From Pseudomonas kitaguniensis (GTDB taxonomy: Bacteria > Pseudomonadota > Gammaproteobacteria > Pseudomonadales > Pseudomonadaceae), in contig NZ_VUAZ01000049.1 in assembly GCF_009296165.1 (NCBI RefSeq), positions 1 to 51,898 of the forward strand: a stretch of 51,898 nucleotides of DNA, read 5' to 3'. The notes beneath the pieces are model-generated. The model worked only from the letters and a program-made list of their open reading frames with translations. It searched no databases and was not told where the DNA came from. Numbering within the stretch: position 1 is the first letter of the stretch; each line of letters begins with the position of its first letter. Below are positions 6,774-16,340 of this stretch, one piece after another. The position numbers and the translations under genes were made by a program.

Positions 6774-9700
6774 GCAGCCGCCTTTCGCCGTCCGCCTGGT
6801 GCGTTGACCACCCGGTCGCCACCCTGCTGCTGACCTTTGCCCTGGTGCTGTTGGGCGCCATTGCCTTCCCGCGCCTGGCCATCGCGCCTTTGCCGGAAGC
6901 GGAGTTCCCGACGATTCAGGTCAGCGCGCAATTGCCCGGCGCCAGCCCGGACACCATGGCGTCATCCGTGGCAACGCCGTTGGAGGTGCAATTCAGTGCC
7001 ATCCCCGGCATGACGCAAATGACCTCCAGCAGCGCCTTGGGCTCCAGCCTGTTAACCCTGCAATTTACCCTGAGCAAAAGCATCGACACCGCAGCGCAGG
7101 AAGTGCAGGCCGCAATCAATACCGCGTCCGGCAAGTTACCCAGCGATATGCCGAGCCTGCCGACCTGGAAAAAGGTCAACCCGGCAGACAGCCCGGTGCT
7201 GATCCTCAGCGTCAGCTCAAGCAGCATGCCCAGCACCGAACTGAGCGACTACGTAGAAACCTTGCTGGCGCGCCAGATCAGCCAGATCGACGGTGTCGGC
7301 CAGATCAACATCACCGGCCAGCAGCGCCCGGCGATTCGCGTGCAGGCCTCGCCCGACAAACTTGCGGCCATCGGCCTGACCCTGGCTGACGTGCGCGTGG
7401 CCATCCAGCAATCCAGTTTGAACCTGGCCAAGGGCGCGATTTACGGTGAGAACAGCGTGTCGACGCTGTCGACCAACGACCAGTTGTTTCACCCGGATGA
7501 ATACGCCCGGTTAATCGTTTCCTACAAAGACGGCGCACCGGTTCAACTGCGCGACATCGCCAAAGTCGTTAACGGTTCGGAAAACGCCTACGTGCAGGCC
7601 TGGTCCGGCGACACGCCGGGGGTCAACCTGGTGATTTCGCGCCAGCCCGGCGCCAACATCGTCGAGACCGTCGACCGTATTCAAGCCGAGCTGCCGCGCC
7701 TGCAAGGCATGTTGCCAGCCTCGGTGCAGGTCAGCGTGTTGACCGACCGCACCAAGACCATTCGCGCCTCTTTGCATGAAGTGGAAGTGACCCTGCTGAT
7801 CGCCATCTTGCTGGTGGTGGCGGTGATGGCGCTGTTCCTGCGCCAGTTGTCGGCCACGCTGATTGTGTCCAGCGTGCTCGGCGTGTCGCTGATCGCCAGC
7901 TTCGCGCTGATGTATGTGATGGGCTTCAGCCTCAACAACCTCACGCTGGTCGCCATCGTGATCGCGGTGGGGTTTGTGGTGGACGATGCCATCGTGGTGG
8001 TGGAGAACATTCACCGCCACCTGGAGGCGGGTTTAAGCAAACGTGAGGCGGCGATCAAGGGCTCCAGCGAGATTGGTTTTACTGTGGTGTCGATCAGCTT
8101 CTCGCTGGTGGCGGCGTTTATTCCGCTGCTGTTCATGGGCGGCGTGGTCGGGCGGCTGTTCAAGGAGTTTGCGCTGACCGCCACCTCGACCATTTTGATT
8201 TCGGTGGTGGTCTCGCTGACGCTGGCGCCCACCCTGGCCGCGCTGTTCATGCGCGCGCCGACCCATCCTGTTCACGACAAACCGGGTTTCAGCGAACGCC
8301 TGCTGGCCGGTTATGCGCGCAACCTGCGCCGCGCGCTGGCGCATCAGCGCAGCATGCTGGCGATTTTTGCCGTGACCCTGGCACTGGCCGTGGTCGGCTA
8401 CGTGTTTATCCCCAAAGGTTTCTTCCCGGTCCAGGACACCGGTTTTGTGCTGGGCACCAGCGAAGCGGCAGCGGATGTGTCGTACCCGGACATGGTCGCC
8501 AAGCACAAGGCGCTCGCCGAGATCGTCAAGGCCGACCCTGCGGTGGAGGCGTTTTCGCATTCGGTGGGCGTCACCGGCAGCAACCAGACCATCGCCAACG
8601 GCCGCTTCTGGATCGCCTTGAAAGACCGTGGTGATCGCGACGTGTCCGCCAGCCAATTCATCGACCGCATCCGCCCCCAACTGGCGAAGGTGCCAGGGAT
8701 CGTGCTGTACCTGCGCGCCGGCCAGGACATCAACCTGAGCTCCGGCCCCAGCCGCGCTCAGTACCAATATGTGCTTAAAAGCAACGACGGCCCGACGCTG
8801 AACACCTGGACCCAGCGCCTGACCGAAAAATTGCGCGCCAACCCGGCCTTCCGCGACTTGTCCAACGACCTGCAACTGGGCGGCAGCATCACCCACATCA
8901 GCATCGACCGCCAAGCCGCCGCGCGCTTCGGCCTGACGGCGACCGACGTTGACCAGGCGCTGTACGACGCCTTCGGCCAGCGCCAGATCAACGAGTTCCA
9001 GACCGAGATCAACCAGTACCAAGTGGTGCTGGAACTCGACACTCAGCAACGCGGCCGTGCCGAGAGCCTGAACTACTTCTACCTGCGCTCACCGCTGACC
9101 AACGAAATGGTGCCGCTGTCGGCAGTCGCCAACGTCGACCCGCCAACCGTGGGGCCGTTGTCCATCAGCCATGACGGCATGTTCCCGGCGGCCAACCTGT
9201 CCTTCAACCTGGCGCCCGGCGTGGCGTTGGGCGATGCCGTGATCATGCTCAACCAGGCCAAGAACGAAATCGGCATGCCGGCCACTCTGATCGGCTCGTT
9301 CCAGGGCGCGGCGCAAGCGTTTCAGAGCTCATTGGCCAGCCAGCCGTGGCTGATTCTGGCCGCGCTGGTGGCTGTCTACATCATTCTGGGTGTGCTGTAT
9401 GAGAGTTTTGTGCACCCGCTGACGATCATCTCGACCTTGCCCTCGGCGGGCTTGGGCGCGCTGATCATGCTCTGGCTGCTGGGCCAGGACTTTTCGATCA
9501 TGGCGTTGATCGGGCTGGTGCTGCTGATCGGTATCGTCAAGAAAAACGGCATCCTGATGATCGACTTCGCCCTGGAAGCCCAGCGCGTGCGCGGGTTGCC
9601 GCCCGAGGAGGCGATTTATGAGGCATGCGTCACACGGTTTCGGCCGATCATCATGACCACCCTCGCAGCGTTGCTCGGTGCGGTGCCGCTGATGCTCGGT

Positions 9701-9865
9701 TCCGGGCCAGGCGCAGAACTGCGCCAGCCGCTGGGTATTGCCGTGGTCGGCGGCTTGCTGGTGAGCCAAGCGCTGACGCTGTTCACCACGCCGGTCATAT
9801 ACTTGTACCTGGAGAAGTTTTTCCACAGGCCCAAACCAGCGCTGGCGCTGACGACCACACATTGA
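6770..9865 (+). CDS. RND efflux pump, HAE1-type permease (MexN-like)
   Basis: A 1031-aa inner-membrane proton-driven multidrug exporter of the usual RND length. It has a first TM at about 17-34, a large periplasmic loop, TM2-6 from about 340, a second loop and TM7-12 from about 855. TM4 carries the essential pair D405-D406 in GFVVDDAIVVVENIHRH, and TM10 carries the conserved lysines in LIGIVKKNGILMIDFA. There is no lipid anchor and no long C-terminal extension. Its ATG overlaps the adaptor stop by 4 nt, so the two are translated together. It probably borrows a TolC/OprM-type channel encoded elsewhere. Substrates cannot be read from sequence. Confidence 0.93.
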   Translation: MSSRLSPSAWCVDHPVATLLLTFALVLLGAIAFPRLAIAPLPEAEFPTIQVSAQLPGASPDTMASSVATPLEVQFSAIPGMTQMTSSSALGSSLLTLQFTLSKSIDTAAQEVQAAINTASGKLPSDMPSLPTWKKVNPADSPVLILSVSSSSMPSTELSDYVETLLARQISQIDGVGQINITGQQRPAIRVQASPDKLAAIGLTLADVRVAIQQSSLNLAKGAIYGENSVSTLSTNDQLFHPDEYARLIVSYKDGAPVQLRDIAKVVNGSENAYVQAWSGDTPGVNLVISRQPGANIVETVDRIQAELPRLQGMLPASVQVSVLTDRTKTIRASLHEVEVTLLIAILLVVAVMALFLRQLSATLIVSSVLGVSLIASFALMYVMGFSLNNLTLVAIVIAVGFVVDDAIVVVENIHRHLEAGLSKREAAIKGSSEIGFTVVSISFSLVAAFIPLLFMGGVVGRLFKEFALTATSTILISVVVSLTLAPTLAALFMRAPTHPVHDKPGFSERLLAGYARNLRRALAHQRSMLAIFAVTLALAVVGYVFIPKGFFPVQDTGFVLGTSEAAADVSYPDMVAKHKALAEIVKADPAVEAFSHSVGVTGSNQTIANGRFWIALKDRGDRDVSASQFIDRIRPQLAKVPGIVLYLRAGQDINLSSGPSRAQYQYVLKSNDGPTLNTWTQRLTEKLRANPAFRDLSNDLQLGGSITHISIDRQAAARFGLTATDVDQALYDAFGQRQINEFQTEINQYQVVLELDTQQRGRAESLNYFYLRSPLTNEMVPLSAVANVDPPTVGPLSISHDGMFPAANLSFNLAPGVALGDAVIMLNQAKNEIGMPATLIGSFQGAAQAFQSSLASQPWLILAALVAVYIILGVLYESFVHPLTIISTLPSAGLGALIMLWLLGQDFSIMALIGLVLLIGIVKKNGILMIDFALEAQRVRGLPPEEAIYEACVTRFRPIIMTTLAALLGAVPLMLGSGPGAELRQPLGIAVVGGLLVSQALTLFTTPVIYLYLEKFFHRPKPALALTTTH

Positions 9866-9896
9866 GGCTGAGGCCCCGCCCTGGAGCAAAAGGCTC

Positions 9897-10604
9897 ATGC
9901 GAGTCCTGATTATTGAAGATGAAGAAAAAACCGCGGACTACTTGCACCGCGGCCTGACGGAGCAAGGCTACACCGTCGACGTGGCGCGCGAAGGCGTCGA
10001 AGGCCTGCACCTGGCGCTGGAGAACGATTACGCAGTGATCGTGCTCGACGTGATGCTGCCCGGCCTCGATGGCTTCGGCGTGTTGCGCGCATTGCGCGCG
10101 CGCAAGCAGACGCCGGTGATCATGCTGACCGCCCGCGAGCGCGTGGAAGACCGCATTCGCGGCCTGCGCGAAGGCGCTGACGATTATTTGGGCAAGCCGT
10201 TTTCGTTCCTCGAACTGGTGGCGCGCCTGCAAGCGCTGACCCGCCGCAGCGGCGGCCACGAACCGGTGCAAGTCACCGTCGCCGACCTGTGGATCGACCT
10301 GATCAGCCGCAAGGCCAGTCGCAACGGCGTGCGCCTGGACCTCACCGCCAAAGAGTTCTCGCTGCTCAGCGTGTTGGCGCGGCGCCAGGGTGAAATTCTG
10401 TCGAAAACCTCGATTGCGGAAATGGTCTGGGACATCAATTTCGACAGCGACGCCAACGTGGTCGAAGTGGCGATCAAGCGCCTGCGCGCCAAACTCGACG
10501 GGCCGTTCGAAGAAAAACTGCTGCACACCATTCGCGGCATGGGCTACGTACTGGAAAGCCGCCTGCTGCAGAGCCGCGTGCTGGAGAACCACAGTGGCGG
10601 CTAA
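9897..10604 (+). CDS. OmpR/CopR-family response regulator of the RND operon
   Basis: A 235-aa two-component regulator. The receiver domain (1-115) has the acidic pair E8-D9, phosphoacceptor D51 in VIVLDVMLPGLDG, T78 and K100 in DDYLGKPFS. The winged-helix effector domain (about 125-225) ends with VAIKRLRAKLDGPF and IRGMGYVLE, typical of the CopR/CusR/PcoR heavy-metal branch. It begins 31 nt after the pump stop and overlaps the sensor kinase by 11 nt. It probably controls this pump; the direct repeats at 5479-5511 are the obvious candidate sites. Confidence 0.92.
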   Translation: MRVLIIEDEEKTADYLHRGLTEQGYTVDVAREGVEGLHLALENDYAVIVLDVMLPGLDGFGVLRALRARKQTPVIMLTARERVEDRIRGLREGADDYLGKPFSFLELVARLQALTRRSGGHEPVQVTVADLWIDLISRKASRNGVRLDLTAKEFSLLSVLARRQGEILSKTSIAEMVWDINFDSDANVVEVAIKRLRAKLDGPFEEKLLHTIRGMGYVLESRLLQSRVLENHSGG

Positions 10605-11958
10605 CTCCATCGCGCTGCGCCTGAGCGGCATGTTCACGCTGGTGGCGCTGCTGATCTTCGTATTGATCGGCGGCGCACTCTATCAACAGGTCGACCGTGG
10701 CTTGGGGTTGTTGCCGGGCGCCGAGTTGGATGCGCGCTACAGCGTGCTTGAATCCTCGGTCAGCCGCTTCGGCACGCCGGAGCATTGGGTGAAGATCAAG
10801 GCCAAACTCAAGCTGTTGGGCGAGGAAGACAAGCGCATCCGCTTCTGGGTGGTGAGCAGCGATCCGAACTACGAATACGGCAACCCTGATGCGCAGATAC
10901 GTGCGTTCGCCGAAGGCCCGACCGGCAAGCGCGATTTGCGCCTGCCGGAGCGTGAATACCCGTTCAAGGTCTTGGTGAGCCAGTTCCCGGCCAAAGACCA
11001 ACGCCCGCCGCTGCGCTTTATGATCGCCATCGACACCGAAAACTTCCGCGCCACCCAGCACCAACTGCTGATCGCGTTGATCGGCCTGGCGTTTGTCGGC
11101 GTGGTGCTGGCGGCGCTACTGGGGTTTTGGGTCTCGCGTATCGGCCTCAAGCCGCTGAGCAAACTATCGGACGAGGCGCAGAAACTCGCGCCGCCAAAAC
11201 TCTCCGGGCGCCTGCAATTGTCGCCGCTGCCGCCGGAGCTGAGCCAGTTTGTCAACTCGTTCAACGCCACGCTCGACCGCGTGGAGCAGGCCTACTCGCG
11301 CCTGGAGTCGTTCAATGCCGACGTGGCTCACGAACTGCGCTCGCCACTGACCAACTTGATCGGGCAGACCCAAGTGGCGCTGACCCGTGGCCGTTCGGCC
11401 GAGCATTATTTCGAGGTGCTGCAATCCAACCTTGAAGAGCTGGAACGCTTGCGTTCGATCATCAATGACATGCTGTTCCTGGCCAGCGCCGACCAGGGCA
11501 GCAAGGCGACCAAACTGACGCAAAGCTCGCTGGCCGATGAAGTGGCGACCACGCTCGACTACTTGGATTTCATCCTGGAAGACGCCCAAGTCAACGTGCG
11601 GGTAAACGGTGATGCCTTGGTGCACATCGAAAAAGCCCACTTGCGCCGTGCGCTGATTAATCTGCTGAGCAATGCGGTGCAGCACACCGCGCCGGGGCAG
11701 GTTATCGAGGTGAACATTGACGTGCGCGAACGTCAGGTGACGATTGGCGTGACCAACCCCGGCGAGCAGATTGCCAGCGAGCATTTGCCACGGCTGTTTG
11801 AGCGTTTTTATCGGGTGGATGCGTCGCGCAGTAACAGCGGGGCGAACCATGGGTTGGGGTTGGCGATTGTTAAAGCGATTGCGTTGATGCATGGCGGGGA
11901 CGTGTTCGTGCGCAGTGAGAGCGGCGGTAATACCTTTGGCATTACCTTGCCGGTGTAG
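10594..11958 (+). CDS. Sensor histidine kinase, CusS/CopS-like
   Basis: A 454-aa membrane kinase paired with the preceding regulator. It has TM1 (about 11-30), a periplasmic sensor of about 130 residues, TM2 (about 165-187), HAMP, an H-box FNADVAHELRSPLTNL with the phospho-accepting histidine, and an ATPase domain with N-box LLSNAVQHT and G-boxes GLGLAIVKAIA and GGNTFGI. The GTG at 10594 is chosen because GGAG lies 8 nt upstream and the frame runs straight into TM1; the next ATG (10630) would cut into TM1. It overlaps the regulator gene by 11 nt. The kinase family often senses metals, but no metal ligand is obvious in the periplasmic part. Confidence 0.92.
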   Translation: MAANSIALRLSGMFTLVALLIFVLIGGALYQQVDRGLGLLPGAELDARYSVLESSVSRFGTPEHWVKIKAKLKLLGEEDKRIRFWVVSSDPNYEYGNPDAQIRAFAEGPTGKRDLRLPEREYPFKVLVSQFPAKDQRPPLRFMIAIDTENFRATQHQLLIALIGLAFVGVVLAALLGFWVSRIGLKPLSKLSDEAQKLAPPKLSGRLQLSPLPPELSQFVNSFNATLDRVEQAYSRLESFNADVAHELRSPLTNLIGQTQVALTRGRSAEHYFEVLQSNLEELERLRSIINDMLFLASADQGSKATKLTQSSLADEVATTLDYLDFILEDAQVNVRVNGDALVHIEKAHLRRALINLLSNAVQHTAPGQVIEVNIDVRERQVTIGVTNPGEQIASEHLPRLFERFYRVDASRSNSGANHGLGLAIVKAIALMHGGDVFVRSESGGNTFGITLPV

Positions 11959-12059
11959 CTGAGCTGAATCACAGGGCCGAACTCAGTCAAAAATGCTCCC
12001 AGCATTGGCGCTGCATTCATCAGGTAGAGCCCCATTCCTTTCAGTCTGACTGTTGCGAT

Positions 12060-12088
12060 TTGGGCAACAGTCATTATCTTGTTACACT
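12060..12088 (+). promoter_or_regulatory. Sigma-70-type promoter
   Basis: A TTGGGC -35 (12060-12065), a 17-nt spacer and a TACACT -10 (12083-12088) predict a start near 12095. The only transcript elements directly downstream are the hairpins and terminator of the candidate RNA. Confidence 0.6.
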
Positions 12089-12094
12089 CCGCCC

Positions 12095-12238
12095 CCGCCG
12101 CTCAACTGCTTGATTTTCAAGCAAGCATGAGCGCGACGGCAAAGACAGCTTCCGCTTGCTCGAATCCACATCGACTGAATCTTAGGGCTCTAACCTGGGA
12201 TTCCGTCTCAAAGCCGCTGACTCAAGCGGCTTTTTTTT
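12095..12238 (+). ncRNA. Candidate small RNA or oprD leader with three stem-loops
   Basis: A transcript from the promoter above would be about 145 nt and fold into three consecutive stems: GCAAGC (12121-12126) with GCTTGC (12154-12159); GAATCC (12162-12167) with GGATTC (12198-12203), enclosing a smaller TTAG/CTAA stem; and the intrinsic terminator at 12211-12238. No open frame with a ribosome-binding site fits inside it. I do not recognise the RNA family. It may be an independent sRNA, or an attenuating leader for the OprD gene that starts 70 nt after the terminator. Confidence 0.5.
12211..12238 (+). terminator. Rho-independent terminator
   Basis: AAGCCGCT (12211-12218), loop GACTCA and AGCGGCTT form an 8-bp perfect stem followed by eight Ts (12231-12238). 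Confidence 0.85.
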
Positions 12239-12307
12239 GCCGCAAAAAAAGGCCAGGCACACCCCCACGACATTGGCCGTTTTCGATTGATCAAAGGAGC
12301 TCCCCCA

Positions 12308-13630
12308 GTGAAGAACTCGCTGACGTTAACCCCACTATTCCTAGCGATCACAGCAATTATCGCCCCCCTCGCCCACGCAGCAGACGCCGCGCCGGCCGAC
12401 GGTTTTATCGAAGGCTCACACCTGACGATCAACACCCGCAATTACTACATGAACCGTGACCGTCGCGACATTCATACCGATGACAGCAAAGAGTGGGGCC
12501 AGGGCTTTCTCGGCACGTTCACATCCGGCTACACCCAAGGCACAGTCGGCTTTGGCTTGGACCTCAACGCCATGCTCGGCCTGAAACTCGACGGCGGTGG
12601 CGGCACCGACGGCTCCAGCATCCTTCCCTACGGCAGTGGCAACGGTAAAGCACCGGGTTCGTTCTCGACCGCAGGCGGCACCTTGAAAATGCGTGCCCTG
12701 GACACCGAGTTGAAGGCTGGCGACCTGTTCCTGAATAACCCGGTGATCGCCGGCGGCATGACGCGCATGTTGCCGCAGACCTTTCGTGGCGTCAGCCTGA
12801 CCAACCACAGCTTTGACGGCTGGATGTTCGAAGGCGGCCAGGCCAGCTTCACCAAGCTCTACAACCAGAGCGGCCACCGGCGCATCGGCACCAGCTACGG
12901 CGCGCTGCCGAACACTGCCGACAGCCAGCACCTGAACTGGGCTGGCGTGTCTTTCAGCGGCCTGCCGGGGCTGACCAGCAACCTGTATGCCTCCGAACTC
13001 AAGGACGTGTGGCACCAGTATTACTACGACTTGGATTACACCTACGCGCTGAACGACTGGGTAAGCCTCAACCCGGGCCTGCACTACTACCACACCCAGG
13101 ACACCGGCCAATCGCTGCTGGGCAACATCGACAACAACACTTACAGCCTGCATTTCACCGTGGGCGTGGGCAACCACAGCGTCACCGCCGCCTACCAGCG
13201 GGTACACGGCGACACGCCGTTCGACTACATCACCCAAGGCGACAGCGTGTACCTGGACAACTCCCAGCAGTACTCGGATTTCAACGGCCCCAACGAGCGT
13301 TCGTGGAAACTCAAGTACGCCTACGACTTCGCCGGCCTCGGCGTGCCTGGGCTGACGTCTGCCGTGTCGTATATCAGCGGCAAGACCGACCTCACCAAAG
13401 TCGACCCCAACAGCCGTGGCTACAGCACGTGGTACAGCGCTGATGGCAAAGACGCCAAGCATTGGGAACGCGACATCGACGTGAAATACGTGGTGCAAGG
13501 CGGTAAGGCGAAGAACTTGGCGGTACGCCTGCAGTGGGCCGAAAACCGTGGGAGTAACGGCTATTCGGCGGTGGACCGGGATGTGGATGAATACCGGGTA
13601 ATCGTGGACTATCCGATCAACGTGTTCTAA
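12308..13630 (+). CDS. OprD-family outer-membrane porin
   Basis: A 440-aa substrate-specific outer-membrane channel. The GTG at 12308 follows a strong AAAGGAG site 8 nt upstream. The signal peptide ends PLAHA, with cleavage before ADAAP. The mature start [20 protein letters not shown] is typical of the OprD family, followed by KEWGQGF and many alternating aromatic strands. The C-terminal strand [13 protein letters not shown] ends in F, as expected for BAM recognition. OprD paralogues take up amino acids, organic acids or aromatics; the substrate cannot be assigned. It is monocistronic and lies downstream of the structured RNA, which may influence it. Confidence 0.93.
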   Translation: MKNSLTLTPLFLAITAIIAPLAHAADAAPADGFIEGSHLTINTRNYYMNRDRRDIHTDDSKEWGQGFLGTFTSGYTQGTVGFGLDLNAMLGLKLDGGGGTDGSSILPYGSGNGKAPGSFSTAGGTLKMRALDTELKAGDLFLNNPVIAGGMTRMLPQTFRGVSLTNHSFDGWMFEGGQASFTKLYNQSGHRRIGTSYGALPNTADSQHLNWAGVSFSGLPGLTSNLYASELKDVWHQYYYDLDYTYALNDWVSLNPGLHYYHTQDTGQSLLGNIDNNTYSLHFTVGVGNHSVTAAYQRVHGDTPFDYITQGDSVYLDNSQQYSDFNGPNERSWKLKYAYDFAGLGVPGLTSAVSYISGKTDLTKVDPNSRGYSTWYSADGKDAKHWERDIDVKYVVQGGKAKNLAVRLQWAENRGSNGYSAVDRDVDEYRVIVDYPINVF

Positions 13631-13716
13631 ACCGCGGCGGTTTCTTGCAAAGCAGTGAATCAATTTTCGTCGCGTAGAACTAAACTGCCAGCATCTTCAC
13701 TGCTGAAGTCTGCGCG

Positions 13717-15210
13717 ATGAGTCAACGCCCTGCTCGTACACCGCCTGCACTCCCGGAAATTCTGCTGATTCTGGGCAGTGGCCTCACTGTCATCGTGATT
13801 GTGATTATCGTCGCGGCGTTGCTGATTCGTGAACACGCCAGCACCCTGCGGGCGGCCACGCGCTCAACCACCAATATTGCCCAACTGATCAACGCCGATG
13901 TGCTGCGTAACGTCGAGCTCTACGACCTTGCCCTTAAGGGACTGATCCAGGCAAAACAACGCGAAGACTTGTCGCAGGTGCCCGCCGACATCCAGCACTT
14001 GGTGCAATTTGACCTCTCTACGGCTGCGCCCTTCAAGGGCGAAGTGCTGTTGCTGGACGCGAATGGCGCGGTCGCCGCTGATTCATCTACCCTCAAGCCC
14101 ACCTCGCGCAACTTTGCCAACCGCGATTATTTCCAGGTACACGCAAATGACGCGCAGGCGGGTTTGTTTATCAGCCGACCGTTCAAGATCCACTGCGATT
14201 GCGAGCAGGTCTGGCGCATCGCATTCAGTCGTCGCGTGTCTGGCCCCAACGGTGAATTCGCCGGCGTTGCAGTGGCGACCATGCGCCTGGCGTACTTCGA
14301 CCAGCTATTCAGCAGCCTCACCATTGGCAACGGCAGCACCGTGAACCTGCTGAGCAGCAACGGCATTCTGTTGGCCCAGCAGCCGCTGCTCGAACGCGAC
14401 ATGATCAACAAGGACCTCAGTGATCGGCCGAACTTCAAGCGCATGCTGCGTGAAGGCAGCGGGAGCTTCCAAGCCATCTCGACCACCAGCGGCAAGGAAC
14501 GTTTTTACACCTTCACCACGGTCGGGGAGCTGCCGCTGATAGTGGTGGTGGCGCTGTCCAGTGAAGACGTACTCGCGCCCTGGAAGCGCGCCACTTGGCT
14601 GACCAGCGGGGCCACCGGCGTACTCTGCGTTGGCCTGTTGTGGTTAACGTGGATGCTGCGCCTTGAGCTGCGCCGCCGCCATCGTGCCGAACAGGTGCTG
14701 TCAGAACTGGCAGCCACCGATGCCCTGACCGGCCTGGCCAACCGTCGCACCCTTGATGAACGCCTGCGCCTGGAATGGGACCGCGCACAGCGCTCGACTG
14801 AGCCAATGGCGCTGTTGATGATCGACGTGGACCACTTCAAAGCCTTCAACGACCGCCATGGTCACCACGGTGGCGACGAGGCATTGCGCACGGTTGCCCA
14901 GGTGATCGGCAGCAATATCCGCCGCCCCGCCGACCTGGCCGCGCGCTATGGCGGTGAGGAGTTCGCAGTGGTATTGCCGCATACCGACCTGACGGGTGCC
15001 TGGGTGATCGCCGAGCACATCCGCAGCAGTGTCGAGCTGTTGCCACTGGTGGCCGACGCTGAACGGCCGATTACCGTGAGTATCGGCATGAGCATCTGGG
15101 AGAAACACAGCCGCACGTCGTTGGAGGCGCTGCTGCTGAGTGCGGATCAGGCGCTGTATGAGGCTAAACGCAGCGGGCGCAATCGGATCGTCGACGCAAC
15201 GACTGCGTGA
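13717..15210 (+). CDS. Membrane diguanylate cyclase with periplasmic CACHE-like sensor
   Basis: A 497-aa c-di-GMP synthase. TM1 is at about 14-37 and TM2 at about 293-315, enclosing a periplasmic PDC/CACHE-like region of about 250 residues (NFANRDYF and WRIAFSRRVSGPNGEFAG are typical). The cytoplasmic GGDEF domain has the active motif GGEEF at 412-416 and a product-inhibition I-site RPAD (403-406) exactly five residues before it, so it should be active and feedback-inhibited. The sensor contains a close cysteine pair, C160 and C162 (HCDCEQ), that might bind metal or form a disulphide. There is no partner gene, and it is convergent with lpxC. Confidence 0.92.
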   Translation: MSQRPARTPPALPEILLILGSGLTVIVIVIIVAALLIREHASTLRAATRSTTNIAQLINADVLRNVELYDLALKGLIQAKQREDLSQVPADIQHLVQFDLSTAAPFKGEVLLLDANGAVAADSSTLKPTSRNFANRDYFQVHANDAQAGLFISRPFKIHCDCEQVWRIAFSRRVSGPNGEFAGVAVATMRLAYFDQLFSSLTIGNGSTVNLLSSNGILLAQQPLLERDMINKDLSDRPNFKRMLREGSGSFQAISTTSGKERFYTFTTVGELPLIVVVALSSEDVLAPWKRATWLTSGATGVLCVGLLWLTWMLRLELRRRHRAEQVLSELAATDALTGLANRRTLDERLRLEWDRAQRSTEPMALLMIDVDHFKAFNDRHGHHGGDEALRTVAQVIGSNIRRPADLAARYGGEEFAVVLPHTDLTGAWVIAEHIRSSVELLPLVADAERPITVSIGMSIWEKHSRTSLEALLLSADQALYEAKRSGRNRIVDATTA

Positions 15211-15262
15211 ATCAGGCACCCGCAACGTGTGGCGAGCCCCAGTGCATGAATTTTCGGCAATA

Positions 15263-15292
15263 AAAAAAGGCCACCCGAAGGCAGCCTTTTAA
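15263..15292 (-). terminator. Terminator of the dcw cluster after lpxC
   Basis: Read leftward: AAAAGGCTGCC, a TTCG tetraloop, then GGTGGCCTTTTTT. The stem contains two mismatches (TG opposite TG) and ends in a T-run. A-runs on the other side make it usable in both directions, which also fits termination of the convergent diguanylate cyclase gene. Confidence 0.8.
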
Positions 15293-15316
15293 AACTAAAG
15301 AAAAGAGAGTTGTTAC

Positions 15317-16264
<948 letters not shown>

Positions 16265-16280
16265 TCAACAAAGGCTGGCG

Positions 16281-16289
16281 ATAATAGCA
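16281..16289 (-). promoter_or_regulatory. Extended -10 promoter of lpxC
   Basis: Read leftward, TGCTATTAT is an extended -10 (TGnTATTAT) in the ftsZ-lpxC gap, about 50 bp before the lpxC start. A weak -35 (TGTTCA) lies 17 nt further upstream. Confidence 0.55.
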
Positions 16290-16340
16290 GACCAGACCTT
16301 TGCTGAACACCAATCACCTTCATAGCCCTGATACATTCCA

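Larger units (their letters stand above)
11959..12307. other. Intergenic region holding a promoter and a structured RNA
   Basis: Between the sensor kinase and the OprD gene there is no coding sequence I can support. The region holds a sigma-70-type promoter (12060-12088), a likely small RNA or leader (12095-12238), and, just before the porin, its ribosome-binding site AAAGGAG at about 12293-12299. Confidence 0.6.
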
